A DNA stretch of 64,000 nt, from assembly GCA_944739405.2 (NCBI GenBank), contig OX123186.2:92235034-92299033 (forward strand), given 5' to 3'. How positions within the stretch are numbered: the first letter of the stretch is position 1; every line of letters starts with the position of its first letter. The notes below the pieces were generated by a model that saw nothing but the letters and a program-made list of their open reading frames with translations, made no database searches and was not told the origin of the DNA. The position numbers and the translations under genes are program-made. The DNA is from Euclidia mi. Taxonomy: Eukaryota; Arthropoda; Insecta; Lepidoptera; Erebidae. Shown in pieces: positions 55,275-64,000 of the stretch.

Positions 55275-55462
55275 AGCCTAAATTCGACTTATCACAGCGC
55301 GGCAACTTGGTGGTACAAATCGGGGAATGGCGCTTCAACAAGCACGCTTGCTGGGGTTCCAAGGTCCGTTGGACTTGTATCAAGAAGAAATATGGCTGTA
55401 CTGCCGCCATCACTACTGTGGACAATGTCATCGTCAAGACGCTTGGAACACATAATCATTAG
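55275..55462 (+). CDS. mod(mdg4): FLYWCH alternative 3' exon S
   Basis: Acceptor aattgttttttcag ends at 55274, AG completes the codon. PKFDLSQRGNLVVQIGEWRF, NKHACWGSKV, R-W-T-C-I-K, Y-G-C-T-A, VDNVIVK, H-N-H, TAG at 55460-55462. No in-frame ATG or long frame, so it is invisible to start-codon ORF searches. Ligands complete; P-V-I is L-V-V. Confidence 0.86.
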
Positions 55463-57049
55463 GTCAATTTCAATTTCGGGATGATTACGTTTACGCACCA
55501 AATTAAAAGATTTCAATTGATTGAAGTTTATAGGTCCTGCAATTTTTTCGCCTTATGACATTCATAAAATCTTTCTGCTACGAAAAGAGCTGTTATAAAG
55601 CAATTTTATTTAGGGTATGCGTCTAGCAAACTTCGGTACGAAGTCTAAACAAATGTCATTTTGTTATAAACAGTTACCTACTTGGTGTACTGAAATGTGA
55701 TCACTCCTTCAAGCAATAATACAAAAAATAATCATATACGTATTTAGAAGTCAGATCTTGTTCAAATTTTGAGAATACAAATTAGAATAATCGTGTAGTT
55801 TATGTATCTACGTTTTCTAATGGTGAATATTTAGTACAATGCGCGATAACAATAAGTAAATCAGCCTTATTGTCATTCTCACTTTGATAAATGAATCAAA
55901 ATGCATCACACGCCACAAGAAATGTTTTAATAATCTGGATATCATATGTTATTATCTCTTAAAAACTTTGGAAATAAAACTTTTGTTGATTCGACACTTA
56001 TAAGACATCACCTAAAAATAAAGACTAAATAGGTAAAGTTAGCGTTAAGTATAATACTCATCTTTAAAGGAGTTCTTCAAAAAGTCTGGATTTTAGACTA
56101 AGGTTAGTATAATACTTAGTCATTGTTTTGTAACAATGCCTATTGAGTCCATGATTTTTGGGGTTTGAGGTGTTTCGATTCGTTTAGCGCCTTGATCTTT
56201 AGGTGGGTTTCCACTGAAAGTGGCCTCTACTAAAAGTATAACCTGAATTGTATATTGAATATTAATGTTTATTCAATTTAGTGTTAACTTTATTGCTTAA
56301 AGGTGTATACTCAATGCAATAACTTAGCAGTAAATACGTTTTAAGGAAAATCTTGGGTAAATTACTAGTTCTACAGCAAGCTTTTATTACTTATTAACAT
56401 ATATTACTGTCTTCTTATTAAAAAGATTACTAGAGTATTTATGAGCATATTGCCCATAAATACTCTTATTATCGCTGCTGTATTTAAAGAATCTGATTAT
56501 TTAGTTTGTGTCATTATTTTATACGGCTAACGAAAAATAATGATAGGTCTGCCAGAAGAGTTACCTATCCCAAAGGAGTTTTGAACTTGTAATCCATTCA
56601 ATATCAAATCAGCTCCATAGATTCTAATTTAGTAGCTTATGGCAATATAAAAAGTAAGCTTTAAGTTATGTGTAATCTCAAATAGAAATATGTACCTAGT
56701 AGTTGTTACTTGATATGTTGTAAGTATGTAGGATGTAAAGCAGAATTAATTTCATGAATCAAAGTATACTTTCCTTAAAAAAAATAACAAGATTTACCTA
56801 AATAATGATAAGTTTGTAGTTGTGATGTGCGTCATAATTTGTTTCATCCTACAAAAAGAAGGATGCAAAATGTTTGTCGTGAAGTTAATCATGTTTACTA
56901 GGATCTATATCTGTTCATGTTAAAAATAAGATTTTATAAATACTATTATCGCATGAAATCTTTGAAGCTATTTTAATGGTAATGACTAGATACTTTTTCA
57001 TAATAAGAGGATTTGAAAATATGTTTATTATAGTCTATAGTAATTTTTT
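55463..57049. other. Long spacer without recognised genes
   Basis: AT-rich throughout. Small inverted pair agagtatttatgagc / gcccataaatactct (56433-56464). No acceptor-led FLYWCH-like segment on either strand. Confidence 0.4.
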
Positions 57050-57262
57050 TTTTGTAAAAATGACAATTCCCGCACTAGGACTAAATCCTGTGTCGCGGGG
57101 GACTTTACAAACATACAACTAACGGACACAATGAACACCCAAACTCGAAACAACAATTTATGAATTACACAAAGTCTTGTCTCGTGTGGGAATCGAACCC
57201 ACAACACTCGCGCAGTGTCAAGCGGCTAGGCGTCCACTTTAACCACTACGCCAACCGTGCAG
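57050..57262 (-). repeat. tRNA-derived SINE family C
   Basis: Minus strand: gcacggttggcgtagtggtt (A box) with B box gggttcgattcccacacgag, then an unrelated body and a final A-rich tail. The first 70 bases resemble a tRNA more closely than in the other families, but it continues into a long body. Confidence 0.65.
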
Positions 57263-57773
57263 TCGATTACAGTGTTATGACTCTATGGAACTGGTTTAGG
57301 CGGCCACCATAGCATTGCCAATGTTGTAAGTTATTGATTCGATTCAAACATATGGGATAAAATAAAGGTAGTCCCTCTTATATTTATAGATTGTGCCCTA
57401 GTTAGAATATTTGTTATCTTTCGGAAAAGTGTCATTATTATCTATGAACATAACTTTTTTAAAGAATAATACAAGACAAACTGCCTATTTTCGTACGACA
57501 TTTGTCTGATTTGGTTTAGACTTACATTATTTTAACTTACATCTGGAAAAATCTGTATCGGATTAAAATGCGTCATGTGTACTTGAGTGAAATCTCAAAT
57601 AAACTCCACAAAATATTTTATTTCAGATTATTTTTAATATATTTATTAGTACTTATTAATTGTAACATTTTATGTCATGTATTTTTGAATTATTTAATGC
57701 TTATTTAATCATATCAGTATAAGGAAATGGTTAATCGTTGTGTAGATTTATGTAACTTTCTTTTATGGTAATA
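57263..57773. other. Spacer
   Basis: No recognised feature. Confidence 0.4.
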
Positions 57774-58020
57774 GGCGGCAAACGAGCAGTCGGATCGCCT
57801 GATGGTAAGCAATTACCGCCGCCCATGGACACAAGCAACACCAAAAGGGATAGGATGAGGAGTGGGATGTGGGAGAAGGAATAGGGGATAGGGCCTCCGG
57901 CACTCTCACTCGCCGAACCAAACGCAACAGTTTAGGTACTGTTACTTTACGTCGATTTTCTGTGACAGGGTAGTACTACCCCGATCGAGCCGGCCCATTC
58001 ATGCTGAAATCAGCAAGGCT
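57774..58020 (+). repeat. Dispersed lepidopteran repeat
   Basis: gcaaacgagcagtcggatcg, cctgatggtaagcaattacc, gccgcccatggacacaagca is a very common non-coding repeat consensus in moths and butterflies. Class unsure. Confidence 0.6.
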
Positions 58021-59176
58021 ACTACCTTTAAAAACTGTAACTGTGTTTAGGTTGGTTAGATATGCCAATATTTGGTAGTGTGGATTGTGCCCTGTATCTA
58101 GTTATACTCTTATATACCGAATTCGTTTATTAACCTAAGTTCCTAGTTAAAAATGTTTTAGTCGAAAAAGTATTACTTCAAACTATTGAAATATTTCAAA
58201 TTTAAATGTAATTGCAATTACTGTATCTCGTGATAACAATGTAGGTATGTAAGTTATAGAATGGCAAAGTAGAAAATTTTCAGGATGTTACAGAACTGGA
58301 AAATAATTTAAAATTATAAGGTCGAAATTATAATGAAAAATATGTACTTTTTATTGATACCTACTGATAATTAGCTACAGTTTGTCAATTACTGCTGCAA
58401 TATGGACTCAGCGTGTCACATGACATTTCCGCACAATATCTACATAGATTTTATCCGGAATTTGCTTTGCACACGCAGGTTTTGTTACTATACACATTGT
58501 GCCTGTGCCTATGAAAACATATAATGCAAAATCTCTATTAACAGCATAGGGTTTCCACCAAGAACTTAGGGTCCCAAGCCAACCTCACCTGCAAGTGATG
58601 CACCTGCCGATCAACGGACGAGGCTCTGGCAAACAAAATATCCCGATAAGCGGCAATAGGCTCGCCACCTATTACATGGAATCAAAACACTGGCGAAAAG
58701 TGGGCGTTTAATATGCCTCTGCCTACCCCTTCGGGGAAACAGGCGTGAGTCTATGTATGTATGTATGTCTATTAGCAGCTTCCGAGCCGCAGTCAATTTT
58801 GGTTACTTTCATGATTTCGTTTATTTTTAATAGTTAATTCTTGTTTAAAATGTACAAAGGCAGTGACATGACTAGGCAATGTTCTTTATTAGTGACATCA
58901 AATTGTTCTTGAGTGGGAGTTTACACTAGACGCAGAATCGAAGTACCTTTTAATTTCAAATTTCACACAGCTATGGTGTGTGGCTAAGTTTAAAAATTTA
59001 TTCATACCATTTAGTGCATTCTTATGACATTTACTTGTAACTACAGCGACATGTCAAGCTTTACAGTTGCAGTACGATTTTAATACATATTTCCTACGCC
59101 ATAAGAACAATATAAAGGACAAAGTCTAGCCTTATGGGTTGCCGTGTGACCATATGTCTAGTCATGTCATTGCTAA
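58021..59176. repeat. Spacer with truncated family-B SINE
   Basis: 58610-58770 is the 3' third of a family-B SINE (ctctgcctaccccttcgggg, (TATG)n). The rest has no recognised feature. Confidence 0.5.
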
Positions 59177-59184
59177 GTTTACAG

Positions 59185-60397
59185 TGTGTGTTGCGTCGCA
59201 GCCCGGCCACAGTCAATTTTGTAATTTATAGACGTACCAATTAAATGTTCTTAAATTGTTCTTGCAGTACCAATGAATAGATTAAATGTACCACAAATAT
59301 ATCTTGTAAAAAAAGCACTTGTTTGTGGCCGGGCAGTGCCGTATACGTTGCAGCCCGGCCACGTGTATATTTTCTGGCAGGATGCTCAGAATGTTCTAAA
59401 ATATAAACCAAATAAATGTTCCTTTTGTGGTCTTTATTTTTTTCAATGAAATATACCAAGAGAAATGCTTATAATAATAAAAAAAATATTTTAAATAAGA
59501 ATTTGCACCAAGCGCCTGTACAACTATAATAGCACGTCTGCTTATTTGTAAAAATTTACTAGGAGCAACGTACAGGCGTTGATAACAATAGCTATTCAAG
59601 AGATGTGATCCAGTATGTTGATAATATGCGTCATTATGTTACCCACTGTAAGCGAAAACATTACAGATGGCACTGTTTAGATGACCTGAGAGTACCTACA
59701 ATTTCGTAGACAAAAATACAGCTATCATATTTGTTCATTGTATTATCTACACAGTTTTGTAATAAATTAGTTGTAATAGGTACTTTGATTTGACTTCATA
59801 TGTAACAATTTGTTTTGATTACACAGTTTTGTAATAAATTAGTTCTAATAGGTACTTTGATTTGACTTCATATGTAACAATTTGTTTTGATTAGTTTTGT
59901 CTTTACATGCAAATAATTTCTATTCACGGCTTTCAATAATTGTATAATAATAATAGGTATTCCTTGTTACATTGAGGTAATATGTACCTCAATGCCTTGT
60001 TATTGTATAATTGTTTACATACTTACATTGTTATTTTAATAAGCAGACGTGCTATTTTAGTTCTACAGGCGCTTGGTGCAAATTCCTATTTAAAATATTT
60101 TTTTGTTTAGATAAGCGTTTCTCTTGGTATATTTCATTGAAAAAACTAAAGAACACAAAAGGAACATTTGTTTGGTTTATATTTTAGAACATTCTGAGCA
60201 TCCTACCAGAAAACATACACGTGGCCGGGCTGCAACGTATACGGTACTGCCCGGCCACAAACGAGTGCTTTTTTTACAAGATATATTTGTGGTACATTTA
60301 ATCTATTCATTGGTACTGCAAGAACAATTTAAGAACATTTAATTGGTACGTCTATAAATTACAAAATTAACTGTGGCCGGGCTGCGACGCAACACAC
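59185..60397. mobile_element. 1.2 kb hAT-like non-autonomous element with long inverted repeats
   Basis: Ends gtgtgttgcgtcgcagcccg and its complement; about 350-base inverted repeats (59187-59542 and 60045-60395). The 8-base sequence gtttacag flanks it on both sides (59177-59184 and 60398-60405), as expected of hAT insertions. The interior has a roughly 75-base tandem repeat at 59751-59893. No transposase. Open frames in the repeats are by-products. Confidence 0.82.
59751..59893 (+). repeat. Tandem repeat of about 72 bases, two copies
   Basis: cacagttttgtaataaatta through gtaacaatttgttttgatta twice, with one substitution noticed (agttgtaat / agttctaat). Confidence 0.75.
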
Positions 60398-60405
60398 GTT
60401 TACAG

Positions 60406-60810
60406 TTAATGTTAGAGTTAAATTCTGACAATGCATAATCTTCGAATTATTCTTAATTAAATAATCATTAGAAAGCTTTCTTTTTAAATTTAATAAAGGA
60501 CTCAGCTAAAAGAAGTGTTTTAATTAAAAATTTGGTTAATTTACCTTGTCTCTTATTGACTTATTAACTTTTATTGTCCTTATTGGCAAGATTTTGAACA
60601 ATTTGTATAATAGTAATATTTATTTCTCAAAAATCATGTACAAAATATATTTAACTCATATATATGTATAATTTAATTTTATGGTTTTCAATAAATTAGA
60701 AAGAACTCCATTCCTGTACAAGTTAGAAGAAGGTTACAGGGTAGTCTACGACCGCCTGGTCGTAAACTACCCTGCCTACCCTACCCCACTAAGTAAGATG
60801 TTTTTTTCAG
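60406..60810. other. Spacer
   Basis: A hairpin-like pair ggtagtctacgaccgcctgg / tcgtaaactaccctgc at 60740-60776 shortly before the acceptor. No coding segment. Confidence 0.4.
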
Positions 60811-61031
60811 ATCTGAATCCAATATTTGCGCTCTCTCAAAGAGGGAACCCTGTTATAATGATCGGCCATTATCGTTTCAACCGGGTAAACAAATACGGCA
60901 ACAGAACTAGATGGGTGTGCGTTAAGGCCAAGGCTGGTTGCAGAGTATCTCTCCACACTATGGACAATGCCATCGTCCGAGTATGGGGCTTCCACGACTC
61001 CCAGGCACACACCAGTGCTAATCGATTCTAA
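60811..61031 (+). CDS. mod(mdg4): FLYWCH alternative 3' exon T1
   Basis: Acceptor gtttttttcag ends at 60810, AT completes the codon. LNPIFALSQRGNPVIMIGHY, R-F-N-R, W-V-C-V-K, A-G-C-R-V, MDNAIVRV, then F-H-D-S-Q-A-H-T in place of a plain H-x-H: the two His are five residues apart. It ends with ANRF and TAA at 61029-61031. Duplicate of T2 at 62145-62365. Confidence 0.86.
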
Positions 61032-61770
61032 ATGTGTGTGAGTTTGCGTATTTATTGTACAGTATCTATGCGTCGTACCATTCTTCTTCTTGACTCATAT
61101 GACGGAAAGCATTAGGATTCTCGGCAAAGAAAGTTTCTATACACAGAAATATGGCGTCCAAAAATTTTGGCATTCTGAACACGGCTGATATTTACAATAT
61201 ACCAAGCACGAGTTACCGATAGACTCATATCGTACATTAAATGACTCTGCTTGCTGGCAGTGCGCAAATCTCGAAAATGTAAAGGAGATTTAATAGACTA
61301 ACAAAGGCGCAGTGGTCGAAAATTTCAATGATCAGAAAAACTTGAAATCGTTAGAGCATATCTGAGGTTTTGAACTCTTTGCGTGTTTTATCGTTTCCTT
61401 TATGAGGTGTGCTCTATAAACCTGTTCCAGTCATTGCCTTCCTAATATTGAATCTTCTGACATCGAAGCACATACACTTCTAACACAAATTTAGGAATTA
61501 TTTTCCATGGTTAGTAACAGCAAAGCTGGATAACATTTTGATTAATCCTGAATTTTAGTCTCGATCGTATTAGAATTATGGTGAACTTGCACCAAAAGCG
61601 AAAAGTTATGTTTCAAAGAAATAATGCGGAAGTGGTTTTACAAAAATGTTTCTTAAACGAAAGAACCTTTTATTTCTAAATTGGGTCTTATTTGCCTTAA
61701 CATGTTACCCAGCCCGTGGCACTCGTTTCATACCTCATATTTTCCAAATCACACTGAAAGTAAAAAATCA
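61032..61770. other. Spacer between T1 and T2
   Basis: No recognisable coding segment. Confidence 0.4.
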
Positions 61771-62085
61771 AAAGGCAGCGATAGCATAGTGGAGATACCA
61801 ACGGACTGCCATGCAGAGGGGTTTGAATCCACGGCGCGCACCAATGACTTTTCGGAGTTATGTGCGTTTTGAACAGTTAATTATCGCTTGTCCCGTGACT
61901 CGGAGAGCACGTTAAGCCGTCGGTCACGGTTGTCATGAAGATCTTTGACAATCGTTACAGGGCGTCAGTACCTTCTAAAATAAACTGACACTAGTCTAAA
62001 CCATGGAATATCGCTATCGGTTAGACAAGTAAGCGGACCCCAGATTGAAACTGGGATAACGCTAAGAGGAAGACGACTGAAAGTA
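61771..62085 (+). repeat. tRNA-headed SINE family A, plus strand
   Basis: ggcagcgatagcatagtgga head, gtttgaatccacgg B-box-like, ACTTTTCGGAGTTATGTGCG, ending cccagattgaaactgggata and acgctaagaggaagacga. It inserted between the duplicate exons. Confidence 0.7.
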
Positions 62086-62144
62086 AAAAATCACAATGTT
62101 ACACTGACCACTCACAGGTATTAACAAATTTTGTACATTTTCAG

Positions 62145-62365
62145 ATCTGAACCCTGTATTCGCACTATCTCAAAGAGGCAATCCTGTCATAATGATCGGC
62201 CAGTATCGTTTCAATCGTGTCACCAAATACGGCAGCAGAACTAGATGGGTGTGCGTCAAAGCCAAGGCTGGTTGCAGAGCATCTCTTCACACTATGGACA
62301 ATGCCATCGTTCGTGTATGGGGTTTCCACGACCCTCAGGCGCACACCAGTGCTAATAGAGTTTGA
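62145..62365 (+). CDS. mod(mdg4): FLYWCH alternative 3' exon T2
   Basis: Acceptor ttgtacattttcag ends at 62144. LNPVFALSQRGNPVIMIGQY, R-F-N-R, W-V-C-V-K, A-G-C-R-A, MDNAIVRV, F-H-D-P-Q-A-H-T, ANRV, TGA at 62363-62365. Same length and same His spacing as T1, differing at under ten residues, mostly by synonymous changes in DNA, which points to purifying selection on both. Confidence 0.87.
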
Positions 62366-64000
62366 AGCAGTGCAGCTAAAATTGGACATGTCTCGTTTCT
62401 GCAATAAATATGCAATAATATTGTAGAATAGGGAATAACATGTTTGTAGACGTAAAGATTCCACATATCCTGCTACATACATTCCAGTTCTGCATTATTG
62501 TTCTCTCGATTTCATTGATTGATCAATTTTAAAGTTTTATTATTTGTATTGATCAAGAGTATAATAAGTATTATTTATGTCGTGATTTTATAGTATCTTT
62601 ACTTTGCACCATAGGAACGGATACATCATTTATTTTTCACAACAAATATAAATGAAGAAATATCACATGTATTGAAAATATTGTATTTTTGTAAATCCTT
62701 AGGATATTTATTTTTTAACACTTTTGTTTTAGTAATATTATAAATATGTGCATATTTTAGTGTATTGGGTTATATATTTATTTTCATTTATCAACTTCGA
62801 GACATGACTTATTTCTGCATTCCCAAAGTGGAAAATCGAAAGCGATCAATTTAAAAAAAAATATGACAAAAGGGTGCTTTCTCCACAAATGTTGCTTGTT
62901 GCAAGAGTTAACATAGAGGCTTGAATTTTTTGGTGGAAGAAATAATTAATAATGAGTAAAAGATATTAATATAATAAGCAGTATTTTATTAAGTTTTTGG
63001 AGTGGGTTTTAGAATAAGTATTAAATTGTAGTTTTAAGAATGAAGTTGTATTGCATCGACTAACTTTAAGCCTTATCTAGAGAACATTTGTTGCGCAATA
63101 TGATAATTATGTATATTATGCTGGTGATATACGCAATATGATATATTTCTGTCACTTTATTCGCAAAACAGCTAATCTTTTGTAGCAGACCCCTGTTACG
63201 TGTATTTTTATGTGCATAACAGTTCATAAGTTTGCCATGGAAGGGTGTAATTATTGTTGACAACATTAGTCTAGCCATATGTGGACTAATTAAAGTTTGC
63301 AAGACAAGCTGACTTTGAATCGTAGTCAAACATTTACAAGTATTTGGTTTGGCAAGTAGGTCTCTAGAGAACCTATACCGAATTAATGACTCTGCGTAGC
63401 CCGCTTTTGGAATTGAACCTAGTGACCGCGTGCATAATGTAGACAAAGAGATATAATTGCCGAATACCGTATTATTCGTGTCCGATGGCCAAATGACATA
63501 TTCTTGTTGAGTGACATAATTTTCCTGAAGAGTGTTCGAGGTTACATCATAAAATAGAGCTCTTGCACTCAGGTTATTAACGTAAATATTACTTAGGTTT
63601 TGATGGTGGATAAAATAACGAATATTATTGAAATTCAGTATTTAATCGTAAGTTAGTCCCGACCATTTGTCCTTCGTTGCGTGAGACAAACATACGCTAC
63701 GAACGTTTTATTTATTTTATATTCAATATATTATTACAAATATCATTTTTACTCATAAATTGGACTGTAGTTTTATTAGAATTTTATTTATTTCATTTTT
63801 ATTACGACCAATAAAAGCTTGTTTTAGCAGGATATTTTTATTTGTTTTTATTTTATGTTGTCCGTGAGATTGTTTAGTGTAAATGATGCGTACTAGCCAG
63901 CTTCTTACTGAGAGTGAACTTATGACCCCACACTCGAGGTATACACACAGGGGGGCAAGCTGAAGTGATAATAATTAAATAAGTAGGCATATACCGATCA
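62366..64000. other. Right end of window without recognised genes
   Basis: AT-rich. The minus-strand frame at 63066-63446 shows no domain or acceptor. I see no further exon of the array; it may end here or continue beyond the window. Confidence 0.4.

Noticed and set aside
57180..57262. Possible tRNA gene on the minus strand
   Set aside because: A and B boxes are present but the stretch continues into a dispersed SINE body, with no clean acceptor stem, so I call a SINE.
59241..59459. Matching 72-codon frames in both arms of the hAT-like element (also 60124-60342)
   Set aside because: They are the same inverted repeat read twice; differences between copies include replacement changes and there is no recognisable domain.
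63066..63446. 126-codon minus-strand frame at the right end
   Set aside because: No domain, acceptor or repeat support; I could not tell it from chance.
1..64000. CRISPR arrays, operons or bacterial features
   Set aside because: Spliced exons, SINEs and LINEs show a eukaryotic nuclear genome; no regular repeat-spacer pattern seen.
1..64000. lola as an alternative identity of the locus
   Set aside because: lola also has many 3' exons, but these encode C2H2 fingers; here the modules are FLYWCH, which fits mod(mdg4) better.

Overview
The window looks like nuclear DNA of a lepidopteran insect, probably a moth. It is AT-rich and crowded with repeats typical of Lepidoptera: tRNA-headed SINEs with TATG tails, Helitron-like ends, a Penelope remnant, several LINE remnants, a pogo-like transposase, a piggyBac remnant and MITEs. 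No complete stand-alone cellular gene lies in it.

What holds the window together is an array of short coding segments. Each follows a splice acceptor (pyrimidines then AG), begins in the same phase (two bases completing a codon), runs 50-85 codons and ends in its own stop. Most encode one FLYWCH zinc finger, with the pattern S-R-x-G-x-P-V-I ... R-F/Y-N-K ... W-x-C-V-K ... G-C-R-A ... H-x-H-stop. This is the layout of the variable part of mod(mdg4), the BTB/POZ chromatin gene whose shared 5' exons are joined to many alternative 3' exons. The shared BTB exons are not in the window; most variable exons are on the + strand, so they are expected to the left of base 1. I count 25 FLYWCH or FLYWCH-like segments (16 intact counting both palindrome arms, 9 broken) and 3 further in-phase exons that are not FLYWCH.

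Layout. (1) 1-9.9 kb: a tandem segmental duplication of about 6 kb. Each copy carries the same three FLYWCH exons, and different ones are broken in each copy; two further exons lie between. (2) 10.3-12.2 kb: an intact exon, a dead LINE and a degenerate exon. (3) 13.0-24.5 kb: a nearly perfect 11.5 kb palindrome. Each arm has two FLYWCH exons and a 2.8 kb DNA transposon. Left-arm exons are on the minus strand, right-arm exons on the plus strand. (4) 25-40 kb: two more exons (28.4 and 31.8 kb) among YqaJ-like, pogo, Penelope and LINE remnants and a TIR element with a nested LINE. (5) 40.8-43.5 kb: two divergent, damaged FLYWCH-like exons, then three exons without FLYWCH; one is basic then acidic, two are strongly acidic, and the two acidic ones carry an I-K-I-E sumoylation-type motif. 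(6) 44-48 kb: an older inverted duplication with two dead FLYWCH exons around a piggyBac remnant. (7) 48-52.7 kb: three inverted-repeat elements. (8) 52.8-62.4 kb: five more intact FLYWCH exons, the last two a recent duplicate pair, with a hAT-like 1.2 kb element between. The tail (62.4-64 kb) shows nothing recognisable.

Inferred working: each exon would give a different C-terminal module to a common BTB chromatin protein. Exons on the minus strand could join it only by trans-splicing, as known for Drosophila mod(mdg4), unless the palindrome is an assembly artefact.
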